64,000 bases of DNA from Glandiceps talaboti. Its lineage: Eukaryota > Hemichordata > Enteropneusta > Spengelidae. Positions 1 through 17,372 of this stretch are shown here, piece after piece (position 1 is the stretch's first letter; each line of letters begins with the position of its first letter). The translations under genes and the position numbers were made by a program. Under the pieces are notes generated by a model. That model was given only the letters and a program-made list of their open reading frames with translations, searched no databases and was not told where the DNA came from. The DNA is taken from positions 2,597,501-2,661,500 of the forward strand of contig NC_135561.1 in NCBI RefSeq assembly GCF_964340395.1, given 5' to 3'.

Positions 1-79
1 ACACACACACACATACATACATACATACATACATACATACATACATACATACATACACACGCAGACAGGCGAACGGTCG

Positions 80-130
<51 letters not shown>
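1..130. repeat. Microsatellites (AC)n, (CATA)n and (GACA)n in the upstream intron
   Basis: Perfect AC and CATA runs open the window. They are followed by a GACA array from about 80 to 130. The tract lies in the intron that must precede the TM3 exon. No exon encoding TM2 was found between here and 520. Confidence 0.95.
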
Positions 131-137
<7 letters not shown>

Positions 138-520
138 TGGACAAGGAGCTAGGGACAGACAGACATATAGATAGATAGATGGAGACAGACAGTGGAAGAG
201 ACAGAGAGATCGGCAGGTAACTAAGACAGTGGCACAGTCAGGGGAAAAGTGGTTAAACAGAAGATGACAGACGAAATGTATCTAGAGAGAAATCAATGGC
301 AACGTAACACGCATGTTATTAAATCTGACTCCTATACATCCGTCGATATCTTGTAAACGCATTCAGGTTGTACCCTATTGTCTTCTACCAGATATAATAT
401 CACAAGAGCGTTTCAAAACACAACTAGTAAGTAATATTACCACTCTATCTACAGTTAATATTACCATGAAACAAAGAACTTATAAGTACGCAGTTACACA
501 TTTAACGATTCTTTTTACAG

Positions 521-718
521 GCAATAGACGTTTGGATGGTTACGTGCCAAATTTTGGTGTTTGCAGCGTTGCTGGAATATTCAGTTGTTTATTACCTGTA
601 TTCATTTGAAAAGGGACAGTATGCCGAAAGAAGGAAGAGGCGGGAGTTTAGACGGACTATCAAATTGAGAAACTCTGTCAAGGAAGAAAATGAGAGTAGT
701 GAAAACCCTGCAAATGAG
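521..718 (+). CDS. Cys-loop ligand-gated ion channel, TM3 / loop exon (internal exon)
   Basis: This internal exon encodes 66 residues and is phase 0 at both ends. A clean acceptor (ctttttacag) precedes it and a donor (gag|gtatgagt) follows it. The translation opens with AIDVWM, the start of the third transmembrane helix in anion-type Cys-loop receptors (GABA-A, glycine, GluCl and relatives). A hydrophobic helix ending in LLEYSVVYYLYSF follows, then a strongly basic stretch (ERRKRREFRRTIKLR) that begins the cytoplasmic TM3-TM4 loop. The family forms pentameric neurotransmitter-gated channels in the plasma membrane. The ligand-binding domain, TM1 and the pore-lining TM2 are not in the window and should lie upstream. 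Membership of the Cys-loop family is secure; the anion-type assignment rests on the AIDVW motif, and the ligand cannot be told. Confidence 0.9.
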
Positions 719-977
719 GTATGAGTGATATATTTGTCAGTGTCATGGGAATTTATTTGACATAATTGTACCATAATTGAAAGCACAATCATTGTGTTCG
801 TGATCTTGGGGATATATTTGGCACTAAAAGCTTTAGCCTTGGCTAAAAAGAAACCGTCAGCATTGTTACCTCTACAGTTTATTACACACCATCACCATCG
901 AGGCAGCGCCCTCTATGTTCATTCGATAACCCGTGCTTGACAGATGTCAACAGTTTCTTATTTTGCACTCATTGCAG
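719..977 (+). other. Intron between the TM3 and TM4 exons
   Basis: This is a short GT-AG intron of 259 bp. The donor is gtatgagt; the acceptor is a pyrimidine-rich stretch ending in cactcattgcag. It interrupts the cytoplasmic loop in phase 0. No coding potential of note was seen inside. Confidence 0.85.
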
Positions 978-1319
978 GAATCACAAGAATGGATAACTAA
1001 ACGAGCGAATAGGCCAAACGCAAATTGTGAAGATGGAATTTCAAACAACAATTTTAGAAGGGATTCTGGACCCAGCTCTATAAAAGTAAGAAGAAGTAAA
1101 CTACGAGCAAGACTGTCGTCTCGACCCCAACTAAAAAGACAGGAAACTCAAGTTTTAACAACAGCTGAACTGATGTATTCGTCAAATGACGAAATGGACT
1201 ATCTCTGTGTTGCCTTAGCAATAGACAGATTTAGTCGAGTCTTTCTACCTTTAACGTTTTCTATATTCTGCATCGTCTACTGGTCCGTCTACCCAATTTC
1301 ACCAAAGGCAAGGAGTTAA
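978..1319 (+). CDS. Cys-loop ligand-gated ion channel, terminal exon with TM4
   Basis: This terminal exon encodes 113 residues and then TAA. It supplies the rest of the TM3-TM4 cytoplasmic loop, which is hydrophilic, rich in Ser/Arg/Asn and has a basic patch (VRRSKLRARLSSR). The last transmembrane helix follows, opened by the family hallmark IDRFSRVFLP and continuing FSIFCIVYWSVYP; compare IDR-x-SR-x-x-FP in the family. Only a short extracellular tail (ISPKARS) follows, as is usual. The exon starts directly after attgcag in frame with the upstream exon. The open frame extends to an upstream GTG, but that part is intron. The loop probably carries sorting and modulation sites, but I see no motif that identifies a subtype. 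Confidence 0.9.
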   Translation, partial: ESQEWITKRANRPNANCEDGISNNNFRRDSGPSSIKVRRSKLRARLSSRPQLKRQETQVLTTAELMYSSNDEMDYLCVALAIDRFSRVFLPLTFSIFCIVYWSVYPISPKARS

Positions 1320-2309
1320 ACATTCAAAGCTTAGCTTGTCCCTTGGCTGATAGCAAATGTACCCCTTTGCCACTTACAAGGCTAAGCGCTGTGAAGACAT
1401 AAAGGTTGTCCTGACTCAACACCGCGGTCGATCTATCGAGTTTTCAAACGAGACATAATCTAAATAAGCCATTGTCTCATACGTAATGTAATAACCGTTT
1501 AGGTGGACATAAAGAGCAGGTGATGCATGACATGACAGGGCGCCCTCACACATCGATATCGGCCAATTTTACAAGGCCAATGAGGGCTGAGCGACACGAC
1601 GTATTTTAGTTTAATACGAAGTACTTGGAAGTTATTTCTGAGTAAGGTACTGTCAGACATGAACAAGATGGGTGAAAATAAAATGTTTTGTCTTTTAAAA
1701 AACACAGCAATGTACCTCATCACATAATCTTAAACCTAATGCAAACAATTTGTAATACTAATATTAATCAGTTTGTGTTTTTTTAAAATATTAATCATAC
1801 ACCATTAGAAGTATGAAATAACATGGTTCATCTATTTGTATTATTAGAAGTACTAATTGTTGGACATGACTCATAATATTGGATACTGTAAGACATATCA
1901 CAATGTATGCAATGATAACAAGAGCAGAAGAAGGTATTTGTGTTTCAGGGTTAAATGTTACAAATTGAAATATAGAACAAGTCTGTCTGTAACTATTGAG
2001 TTTTGGGTACATTTTTCATATTAAAACCTACTTAATTTCTATCATTGAAATCTGAGTATAATTTCTAACGACTGATGTGACGTCGACTGTCTTTTAACTG
2101 ACGAGTCGCATCTAACACAGTGGTGGCATGCTATGACGTCAATCGGTGGTAAGTGAACTACGACGTTTGTATATATGAGGTATATGCACATTCTACATAG
2201 AACGCCAAGGTGGCGTTGACTGCTTCCAGCAAGAGATTTTCACCTAAACGGTATGCTTAGGGAGCCTTCAATAATAATTATAAGGGGAAGTATTTGAACA
2301 GAGAAGGGT
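1320..2309. other. 3' UTR and flanking non-coding DNA
   Basis: The left part is probably the 3' UTR of the channel gene. The rest is AT-rich and without a recognisable exon. Short open frames on the - strand have no recognisable protein character. Confidence 0.5.
1677..1682 (+). promoter_or_regulatory. Candidate polyadenylation signal of the channel gene
   Basis: An AATAAA hexamer lies about 360 bp after the stop codon of the channel gene. It is the first clear canonical signal seen downstream. In AT-rich DNA such hexamers are frequent by chance, so this is only a candidate. Confidence 0.35.
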
Positions 2310-2450
2310 CATATTTTAGCACAACGGACTAGGGGGCCGGGAGAGCCACATTTATGCCACAGACCGGTCTTGATTCCCACCCCGTGTAATTACTGATGGC
2401 TCCTGACATATGTTTCAATGCATCTACTGACAGTTCTTTGCCACTAGACA
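2310..2450 (+). repeat. tRNA-like SINE candidate
   Basis: The piece contains an A-box-like sequence (TAGCACAACGGA, 2317-2328) and a B-box-like sequence (GGTCTTGATTCC, 2366-2377) about 50 bp apart. This is the internal RNA polymerase III promoter arrangement of tRNA-derived SINEs. It is more GC-rich than its surroundings. No poly(A) or clear tail was found, and the boundaries are approximate. It could also be a decayed tRNA-like sequence or chance. Confidence 0.4.
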
Positions 2451-2557
2451 ATTGATGAGTACAATATTTATTATATATCATGAAAAGAATATTTTGTTAA
2501 ACGACTGTCAAACAGTTACAGACGCTGTCATATGAATGGTTGTTCCACTAGGCTCTG

Positions 2558-2592
<35 letters not shown>
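2558..2592. repeat. (TG)n microsatellite
   Basis: A run of about 17 perfect TG units ending in gcgcg. Confidence 0.95.
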
Positions 2593-2596
<4 letters not shown>

Positions 2597-5126
2597 TCGC
2601 ATTGATTTAGTAAGCAATTGTGGTCATTATGTACTTTTCTACCCCTATAGATTTAGTAGTGTACATGTGTTAAACATACATTTGTTCCCTAATAAGGCTG
2701 GAAGAATTATCAAACTAAATGCGTGGTGGTGTCGAACAAACAATGGGAATATGAACAGGTTAAAGTGACACAACATGATGATTACAATATAATCAAAGTA
2801 CTTGGTTAAAGGCCATAATAATCTATAAAGTATAAAGAAAAGCAGTGCCAATAACTTCTACGAAGAAACGATGTCCTTTGCGGTTACATGATAATATTGG
2901 ACGTGTTAGAAATAATATTATATGAAGTTATCACACGGATAAAGATAATCGCAAAGTTACCTTCAGTTTAAATTAAACTAAGTATATTCACTTTTGAAAA
3001 TAACATAATAATTACATTTTCATCAAATGTGCAGTTATTTTTTGATTGGAATTTATGTTTATTGGGAAAGTTAATACAATGGACAGAACACTGGGAACCG
3101 GTTTAGGTAAAATCAAAGTTTTCAGAATTCTATTGACGAGATAGAACAATAACTCGACATTAGAATTTCGACCGCTTTATCCTTATATTATCACCTACAC
3201 TATCCACTATACTGAGTGTATTCCTATTAAATGCTTACTTTACCATTTGTGTGTTTTGGAGTGAACATTTCGAAATAATCCAAAATTCTCTTTTGACATC
3301 AACTATGAAGTACCTCAAACAATTGAACGTATGTTGTCTAGACGTAAAGAGGTTGAACTGTTCTATGTAATGTTACCCCTTGTTCGACGAGGAGTTGACG
3401 AAATGTAGACATATTCAGTTACCAGCAAATGAAGCAAAGTGCTGTATGTTAACAAACAAACAAACAAACAAACAAACAAACAAACAAACAAACAAACAAA
3501 CAATATATACAGTATTTGTGTCATATTCGCGCCAGTAATGGCATGGGTAATTTGATGATATTCTTAAACAGATTACAAAATGCTAGCCATCATTGATAAG
3601 TAATTAAATATGTACATAGATGATATGAGAAATATGAAACATGAGATTACACACAAATAAAATAAATATCTAAACACGACTGTGAAATTATTTACCTTTC
3701 CATTTATGCATTACATTTTATGAAGTATGCCGTGATAGTATCAAATATTAACACCCCAGAATTATGACTGATACGATCTCGATGGTAAAACTGTCATTAT
3801 GTGTAAATTCTTACTATGTAATCCTCTACATACTAAATCAATCACTTTTTATCCGTTGCATCTGATGTATTTATTGATATAATCTCGTAATTACATTAAC
3901 AGATAAATTATCTGTCACTCATAAAATGATGATAAAGTATAACACCGCACATCATGCTATACACCTTTGTCTACTCTACCTAACAATACGCGACAGTGAG
4001 AGACTGTGTCATTACTTCATTAGTATGTATACGTTTATTACTACGCATTAGTATTTAATCCGACGATAACGAGTTATAGACCAGATGTTTCTTCGCATAA
4101 ATTGCCTCGTATTTATTTTAATCTAATGTTGTGCTATGATATTAATGATAAATGGGTTTATTACCCGCACTTGATAAGCACCCAAGGTCATATTTCATTC
4201 AACGTTTAAATATTCATGACACTTATCAAATGGTAATTGTATCCATTTTGATACATGATTTCATGAAATTGTGTTGTTTCCAAGGTGTTTGGATTTCTAG
4301 AATTGTTGCGTTTTGGACATTGATGGAGACAGAGCATCTTTTCTTGTTATCTCGTTAACACGTGTGTTGTGGTACATCGTGTAGCTGGAATAGCATAGGT
4401 CGCTATGTAGTTTGACCAGCGTCAACAGTATCACATGATCGATAAGCCTAACTTGAAGCAAGTCATAACAGGTGCAAGTTTAAGATGTGTTCAATCAAAT
4501 ACCACACTGGCGATTGCGACACACAATTAAGTAATAAATCATGGTCATGAGCACTTATCTAGGGAGTAGTTCATTTACTGCATACAAATGTTCGGGAAAT
4601 CAACACATTTCGGCACAGTATATTTATTAATTGTCATCAATATTTAATGGTGACCTGATTTTAACATCCTACAGCAAACAAATCGTATATGGCAGACGTT
4701 CAGTCAATTATACGGTGCTTGTTGTGATAATATATATACAGTAATCCTTAACTCCTATCACCGGAATGATTTACAGTTTTATTGTTCACAGAGCACTTAC
4801 AAATTGTTATTAATCTAACCATAAAGTATATTTTAGTCGTAAAAAATGCACAAAGTAGGGTCAGCTCTGCAGAGAAATATGGCGCATTACTTTGAAACTG
4901 TGCTCTCATTTTTTGTAAGGTTCAATAAACCCGACAAAGTAACAAATGTGTATATAACATTTGATACAATTATACAATTATATATATATATATATAAATA
5001 TAAATATATGTATATACTGTTTTTACATTTGATTGAAACAACGTAGCTTTCTTTTATAAAGCATAATATATATATGTGTGTATATATATAAATGGAAAAT
5101 GCAAAAGAATAAGGATGTTATAAGTC
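2593..5126. repeat. Gene-free AT-rich stretch with a (CAAA)n array at 3451-3502
   Basis: No exon with family resemblance was seen. The only clear structure is a perfect (ACAA)n array of about 13 units near 3451-3502, plus short TA runs near 4980 and 5070. Confidence 0.6.
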
Positions 5127-5168
5127 GTTACTCAGAGTTTCACGCTTCCTTATCGATCATCGGACGAC
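5127..5168 (+). repeat. Half copy of the hairpin-element family
   Basis: The sequence contains CAGAGTTTCACGC and then CGATCATCGGACGAC. This matches the left arm and centre of the two hairpins at 53.6 and 54.1 kb. No second arm follows: the expected reverse complement is absent. Short TA runs flank it, as they do the other copies. Confidence 0.6.
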
Positions 5169-6969
5169 TAATAAATCGGGAATATATATATAATAACTAT
5201 GGATCCCATGTTTAATTACTTAAAAGAGGGTTTTCATACCTAAATGCATATTTTTAAAGTGGCCATATGGATGGGATGGGGTATTTATTTTGGATTTTTA
5301 ATTTTATCATGACTTCCTACATAGACTATGTCTGTGTTTGTAAATCAATACATTGCAAAAAAAATCAAAAATGTATAAAATATTTGTTATTGTACGTACA
5401 ATGACAAAAATGTTACACATTTATTATGCTTTTTCAATTTATTGAGTTACAATAACAGACTTGGACTGAGTTTTCAAATAGAAATCCAAGATAAAATTGT
5501 TCCATAAATTAAAAATCTAAAATAAATACACAATGCTCATACATATGGACACTTTAATATATGTAAAACTGTAACATAGAGACACCATTTGAAAATATGA
5601 ATACAACATTATTCTGATGTAACATATTTAGCGAGTAATTTAACGTTTCATTTGCAACTACATTTTTCTCACTCAGATGTTTAGTAAGAACGATGCTGCC
5701 AAGCTGATAAAGGTCTACAGGTTAGCAAATGATAATAAAATATAATGTGATCGTCATTCAAACAATTCTAACAATATTTTCCCACTCTAGATCCGTTCAC
5801 AGGCATGATTGTACTCTTAACCATCTGTAAAGAATTTCAAGTATTTCAATATGTCAACTAAATGCAGAAAACTCATTTATCTATTTGTGATGCATATAGT
5901 CATGATTAACAATATAATGTAGAATTTACATTGCTGCAAACGGGCGGATTATATATAAGCTTCACCGCCAGTGTTTGACGCATGTAGGCGGAAGATGGAT
6001 CGACACACGTGTGTTCATGTGGTGTAATGCTGCACGTCATGAATATACATGAGCTGACATTTAATCTCTACTAGACAACACAAAAGATCAATTAAGAGAG
6101 AAGGCTGGGCATCTAGCTACAAATCAAGATTAACATGTGCTTTGTAATCTGTCGTATCTGAGATCAAACCATTGATTAGGTGTTCCATATCATGATCATA
6201 TTCGCATAACTGGATGTGCTTCCTGTGCCCGTAATTAAGAACGCTGTGATCAGGTAAGGACGAGGTCATTGCAATTTGTAAACATCATGTCATGACATAT
6301 TTGCTATAGAGCGACCTACTCGTCAGCACATCTCCAAAATAATGAAAGTTTAAATTAATTAAATGTACTGGATAGTTATATACATATATCCGTGCTATTG
6401 ACTTCAAAATATACTGCACACAGGAGGCCTAAGACTATAGTACTAAACACAATTATCGATCAAAATGTGACATTTTACTAAAAGCCAGCATTCAAGTCAG
6501 AATTTGATGAAGTTACATTCTATACTATTACTGATATCCCATCAAAATGCCAATGGCGAAAAACTTAATATGTTGAAAACAACATGCATTGTAAGCCCTA
6601 CCCGACGAGCAACCACACAGTCATTTATGTATGAATATTATGTTATATAATCTATTTTGCATATGAGATGTAATATTTTGAAATAACAAGGCAACCAAAA
6701 TATATAAACATTTGTTATATATTTACTACACACTGATATAATCCTTAGACAATAGCAAGAGAAATGAAAAAAATACATATCTAAACAGGGCTCTTCAAAA
6801 GCCGTACGTCCCTATCCAGTTAGAAATTTGCATAGGAGACATAGATAGCTAAATAAGGAAAGTCTTATCTACCCGTATTAAAATCATTAAATATTTATAT
6901 AGGTCGTCGAGTATTATTTGTAGTAGTTTCTGGCAATAAGCCCTACTACTACCTAATACATTGTATCGG

Positions 6970-6971
<2 letters not shown>
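5169..6971. other. Gene-free AT-rich stretch
   Basis: I see no exon, RNA gene or sizeable repeat here. The base composition is uniform and AT-rich. Confidence 0.5.

Positions 6972-7036
<65 letters not shown>
6972..7036. repeat. Compound (TAA)n(TGA)n microsatellite
   Basis: A run of TAA units passes abruptly into a run of TGA units, suggesting one point change spread by slippage. The apparent His/Tyr-rich reading on the - strand is not a gene. Confidence 0.95.
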
Positions 7037-7069
7037 CGTCACTGTGCATATGTTGACAACTCCATGATT

Positions 7070-7285
7070 TAATTTTTCTTTCTCCGCTTTATATATGGCA
7101 TTTTAATTATTTTTTTCATTTTTTTGTATGACGCATTTTAATACTTTATTGTATGGCATTTGTTTAGTATTTAATAATCGGTACCTTTTATATGTAATCA
7201 TTTTTGTTGTGTAAAGAGCACTGATATGTAGTGCAGTGCGCTTTTAAGAAATTAAATAATAATAATAATAGTAATAATAATAATT
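7070..7285 (+). repeat. Probable non-LTR retrotransposon 3' tail ending in (AAT)n
   Basis: A non-coding stretch ends in gtgcagtgcgctttt, then AAATTAAAT and an (AAT)n run at about 7253-7285. Short GCGCT-containing stems followed by a trinucleotide tail are common at the 3' ends of CR1/L2-like elements and their SINEs in invertebrates. No coding part of an element was found upstream, so this would be a severely 5'-truncated copy. The left edge is a guess. Confidence 0.4.
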
Positions 7286-10200
7286 AAACTGGTAAATGCA
7301 AAGTTTGGAAGATTTCAATAAAAATAATACAATATTTTGTATTAATACTATTTTGTCAGACCAAAATTTTACAGACTTGTATCATTTACAATACATAAAC
7401 AAAACATGTGTTAAAACCAATACAGATATGATGGTACCACAAACATGAAACCAAATATGCAGGTAAGAAGTTAGCTGAAGGTACAATAATTGTACATGTC
7501 GTCTGCATTTTTGTCAAATTCAGTCATTTTCTATGTTAAAAAAGGACACATCGCGCATAACATTTTGACGGAAACATGTCGTTACCTAAGATAGTTCAAG
7601 TTACACATTTTCCATTTTTATCAAGGATACATCTACCTCAAGCAATTATTAATTATATGTTTACAATAAAAAGAACACTAACATTGATAAACATTTTAAG
7701 CCTTGGTGTACAGGGAATATCATCAATATCTTTTCGATATTTTCCCTAGCGTTAGTGAAATTCTGCTGGGCTTAATTGTTGTCTTTGAAGTATCTTAGCA
7801 AGATTTTTATATGAACTCCTAGCAAAACATCTTCTATGTCGTCCACCAGTCTTAGCATAGAAATTACTGTTCACTTTAACCTGTGTACATGAAAGAGCAC
7901 CATAACGGTAATCATTTAATTTTCTGATCAAGCAGCTGCCAACGGCGGCATGAACCACGTCAAATCATGCAAGCAGTAACTTCATTGATTTTAAATCAAT
8001 CATATGCAGCGTACGATATTGCATTAATTAAGATATGTTAAGCATGGGCATTTTAAAAAGGATTAATTATATACCAAGGTAAATGCAAGGTGATCTATCT
8101 ATATTCCGGCCAGTAATCCGTTGGCTCTTTTGGATTGAAATTTCATAATATGTAAAACACAATAAATGATTAGATTGACGACAAAGAAAACTGTATGTAG
8201 ATATTCCTTTTGTTTCAATTATGATTACACTAGGTTTCAATACAGAAAGAGATATAATACCAATGCGACCCCATTTATGCATGATATCAAAGTATACAAT
8301 TACAAATACGGTGTAGAAATGCTCATCGTGATGTGGTTGCTGGTATTACTTTTATTTTAAGTCATGATGTTACAATTGATATCCAATGGATTGCTGAAGG
8401 TATCCCATGTGGCATACATTTATACGAAGTATAAATATTTTAAGGTTTGCTTTCTACGTATAATTTGCTTTATTGTTCAAAGAAGCTATTTTTACTAAAT
8501 CCAATTACATTTGGAGGTTTGCGACACAAAAACAATCAATTCTTGTTACTAGTATGACACTGTAATAAGGATAAATATGGTCGGTTTAACTAATTTGTCT
8601 AAAAAAATACTCCCTTATGACACATCATGTGTCTTGTTATCTGCAAAGTTCCAATACTAGTTCAACATTTAAATCATACATTGAGTCATGTAGGTATATT
8701 TGACTGTTATACCTATCACTTTGATGTTTGCTTATGCTAGAATTCATCGCTGAAAGCGTGTGTACCCGATTTGTGAATTGATATATTATACAGAATTTCA
8801 ACATGACGTATATACAAGTTGTAATCGCTTTCTTGACACAGTTCTATACCCGTAAGGTTTTCAACAATAAGCGGATGATTGTTGAAGAGAAAGAGATTAC
8901 AGTTAAACGTCGTAGAATACGTTTATTGATGGTTTATTATCCCAGGGGGGAAAACACGACTATTTTGTAGTTCATGACGAAACGTTAAAATGAACAATCT
9001 GACACATCCTTTATTCTGGGCGATTGCTCACATTTGATATATAAACACATTTGGATTTACTTAAAGACGTTCAGAGTGTTTATACATAGAATCACACTTG
9101 TTTTAATGACTTAATCAGTTGATATATTATTGATACTATCATAACCCAGATATGATACAATGGTGACTGCGATGTGTTTGTGTGTGTATGTATGTGTGTG
9201 TGTGTGTGTGTCCTAGTAAATATAGATATATAATATTATTTTCTTGTGTTTCCAGATTTCACATAGTTATAAAAAGCTACACTGTAAATGCGATAATCTT
9301 CATCAGTTCTAAACTCTGGTGTTTGTTTATATCTTACAAGTTTAATACGGCTACAATCTCTGTATTTAAATATTTTGAGAGCTATTGAGAAGTTATTGAT
9401 ATTCACGTTTTCTGTGATGTAATGGGGCTTAGGAAATTAGCATTTATTCAGAAGCAACTAAATATTTCAGTTTAGCTCATTTCAATTCGTTTAACTATAA
9501 CATCCTATCCAAGTCAAAGAAAATTTCATTATCTAAGGTAATGCCATACAAATTCAAATTTTCTTTCCCCTTGTAAAACGAATTTTAGAATAATCAGCTT
9601 TTTACCGACATTTTGCCGAGCAAAATCCAAAATAAAGCTGATGGTTTGGTAAGATATCTGCCACTATTTTGTCCAAAGCAATACGCCTGTAGCCTTGTTT
9701 TTCTCTTGCTTCTCTCCTTGTTGGCCTCTGGTAAAAATCAAAACACCCTTTTGGTGATATTGTACCTGCTCATAGACGTTCCTTAAGTGCAGAACATCTT
9801 GTAAAACTTGCACGTAGTTGTAACCGGCTTTATCTACTTTGCACACGCATGCTGATGTAATTACACATATATGTTATCCGTAGGTCGACAAATGTTCTTT
9901 AGATTCAATTTGTCGACGCAATTTCGAGATCGCCTGTGTCACCAATGTGAGCTTTATTCAGTATTAAAGACATAATAGACGTGATAGAAATGATTTTCTA
10001 AATAAATGAACTCCCTCGAGTTTTCAAGTATTCTTTGAAACTTGATAGAGATTACACACTATATTGACCTATACTCACGCGGCAATCGTTGTGTTTCTTA
10101 TAATTTTTCTAATTTTAGCTTTGTCTCTTTTGCTTTCACCAATTGATAATATTGTAGAATACATAATTATAGTTTGGCTATTTATTGAAGGATGTCTTAA

Positions 10201-10336
10201 GAGCGATTCCGACAGAGTTCCATATGTAGGCAAACTTTAAGTATTTGAGTAACATACTATGATTAACACTTGCTATCAAGCTTTAGAACCCTATCTACCC
10301 ACCAGTCTCAGTGCATTGTTAAACAACCTACTATAT
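7286..10336. other. Gene-free stretch with a short (TG)n run near 9182-9210
   Basis: Several short open frames occur on both strands (for example near 7752-7958 and 9664-9846 on the - strand), but none resembles a known family. The only simple repeat is the TG-rich run at about 9182-9210. Confidence 0.5.
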
Positions 10337-10545
10337 TCATATCATATATCGTATCGTATCGTATCGTATCGTATCGCATCGCATCGCATCATATCATATA
10401 TCATATCATATCGTATCGTATCGTATCGTATCGTATCTATCGTATCGTATCGTATCGTATCGTATCATATCATATCTCACATCATGTCATGTCACATCAT
10501 GTCATATCATACCACATTATATCATATCGTATACCATATTATATT
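10337..10545. repeat. (ATCGT)n pentanucleotide satellite, degenerating to ATCAT
   Basis: About 200 bp of a pentanucleotide array (cgtat/cgcat/catat variants). Because 5 is not a multiple of 3, every frame repeats a five-residue pattern, which creates two spurious overlapping open frames of about 100 codons. Divergence rises toward the right end, where catat and catgt units prevail. Confidence 0.95.
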
Positions 10546-15589
<5,044 letters not shown>

Positions 15590-15676
<87 letters not shown>

Positions 15677-15825
15677 ATTACATACATACATACATACATA
15701 CATATATACATACATACATACATACATATATACATCCATCCATCCATCCATCCATCCATCCATACATACATACATACATACATACATACATACATACATA
15801 CATGCATCCATACCTACCTACCTAC

Positions 15826-15856
<31 letters not shown>

Positions 15857-15866
15857 CATACATACA
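15590..15866. repeat. Compound (TA)n / (CATA)n / (CATC)n microsatellite
   Basis: A pure TA run of about 70 bases passes into CATA blocks, which are interrupted by a CATC block and then resume. All frames stay open because of the repeat composition; none is a gene. Confidence 0.97.
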
Positions 15867-15879
15867 CCCACATATCTAC

Positions 15880-16075
15880 TACTACCATACACAGTCACAG
15901 TGAATACATTTACATTTGTGCTGACTGCGGATCAATCGTGATACACATAATGCTTAAGGACTGTATTAACTATTCAGAAACACACAAACACATTCAGCGA
16001 TGGGTCTCGAACCGGCAACTTGCAGAATTCGTTAATAATATAAATACACAACTGTGAATCAGTGCTCAAATAAAT
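15880..16075 (-). repeat. tRNA-derived SINE candidate on the - strand
   Basis: Read on the - strand there is an A-box-like sequence (GAGCACTGATTCAC, about 16056-16069). About 45 bases further on is a near-perfect B box, GGTTCGAGACC (16003-16013). Downstream on the same strand a unique body follows. The copy then runs into the GTAT and TA microsatellite at 15866-15590, which would be its 3' tail. The B box is strong; the A box is weak. Confidence 0.5.
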
Positions 16076-17206
16076 ATTTGCTTGTTCGATCCTTCAAAGT
16101 GTAGTCAACTCGTGATCAAACTATATCGACATCGCACGCTTTCAAAATTATTATTAATGTATCTAGTAAAGGCCTATGTATTCGACGTGTAAAAATAACC
16201 GATACTAGCAAATGTTACAATAACTGGGGCTGATAGCTTTTCAAGGTCATACTGTTAATAATGCTTATGCCTTTAAATAGATTTATTCATTATTGTTTTA
16301 TTTTTATGTTAGATATCTTGCTTAATAGCTTTTGATGGCCAACTCCTGTTTTAGAAGATGTAAGCATGCTTCAGCAAATTCATCAATGTGTCGAAGATTA
16401 GAAAAAAGAAAAAAAACATCATGACGGTTCCCTTTACAGCTATTGAGGCTTTAAAAGTGTGAAAAAAATAATAAAAAGGGGTTGGAGGAGAATCCACATC
16501 ATATATAATTTAAGTTGAGCAGTTTAATCTGTCATGCTACTATAGTAACATTGACGAAACTTCGAATGTCACTCTTCGAAAGAGCAGTCGATGTACTTGT
16601 ATGTGTAAGAACACCCATTCCACTGATAACACAATCGATATAATGTTCTAGTATTTCGGAAATCGCTTTGCTGATTACAAGACCGTCTAGACATCTACTC
16701 ATTCACATACCACGAATTGCGATTAACGCAACCATAGGTGTTTGCAAATAACCATTTCTTTTCATGTTTATTTCCTTACTTTATTTCTTTATATCACTTT
16801 TAAAGTGTAAATAAACCACTTTATGTTAATGGTTATTTCTTGATCAATTAAACATAATCTAAATACTATCATATAGAGGATTTAGGAAAGCCTATAAATG
16901 TTCTAACAATTTAGTAGAAATGGTGAAACAGAGAGCCTGGTTTATTATGGCATATAGTGTATATCTTTGAAACATTATAGGATCATATTACGGCCTCCGC
17001 ATTGTATGCTAAGTGTTATATTCTTGATGGTCACTGATACACATTATACGGGCAATAATATTCATTGCCTTAAAAGCATTCACTGTCATTTTGATCGATC
17101 CGATTTGCAGAGGGTCAACTCAGTAATGCTTTTCAAGTTCCACTAGCATAAGCAACTCTGGTAAATATCTGTCAGTTTTAGTCCAGCTTGAAGCTCGAGA
17201 GTTGTA
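16076..17206. other. Gene-free stretch
   Basis: Nothing beyond AT-rich unique sequence was seen. Confidence 0.45.
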
Positions 17207-17207
17207 A

Positions 17208-17238
<31 letters not shown>

Positions 17239-17372
17239 TGTATGTATGTATGTATGTATGTATGGATGGATGGATGGATAGATGGATGGATGGATGGATG
17301 GATGGATGGATGTATGTATGTATGTATGTATGTATGTATGTATGTATGTATGCATGCATGCATGCATGCATG
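17207..17372. repeat. Block-structured (TATG)/(GATG)/(TATG)/(CATG) array
   Basis: A TATG block is followed by a GATG block with one GATA, then TATG again, and finally a CATG block. Adjacent blocks differ by one base of the unit. The open frames across it (MYVC, HTYI repeats) are artefacts. Confidence 0.97.

Noticed and set aside
313-609. 98-codon frame overlapping the TM3 exon
   Set aside because: It crosses the splice acceptor in the wrong frame. The correct frame is the one giving AIDVWM.
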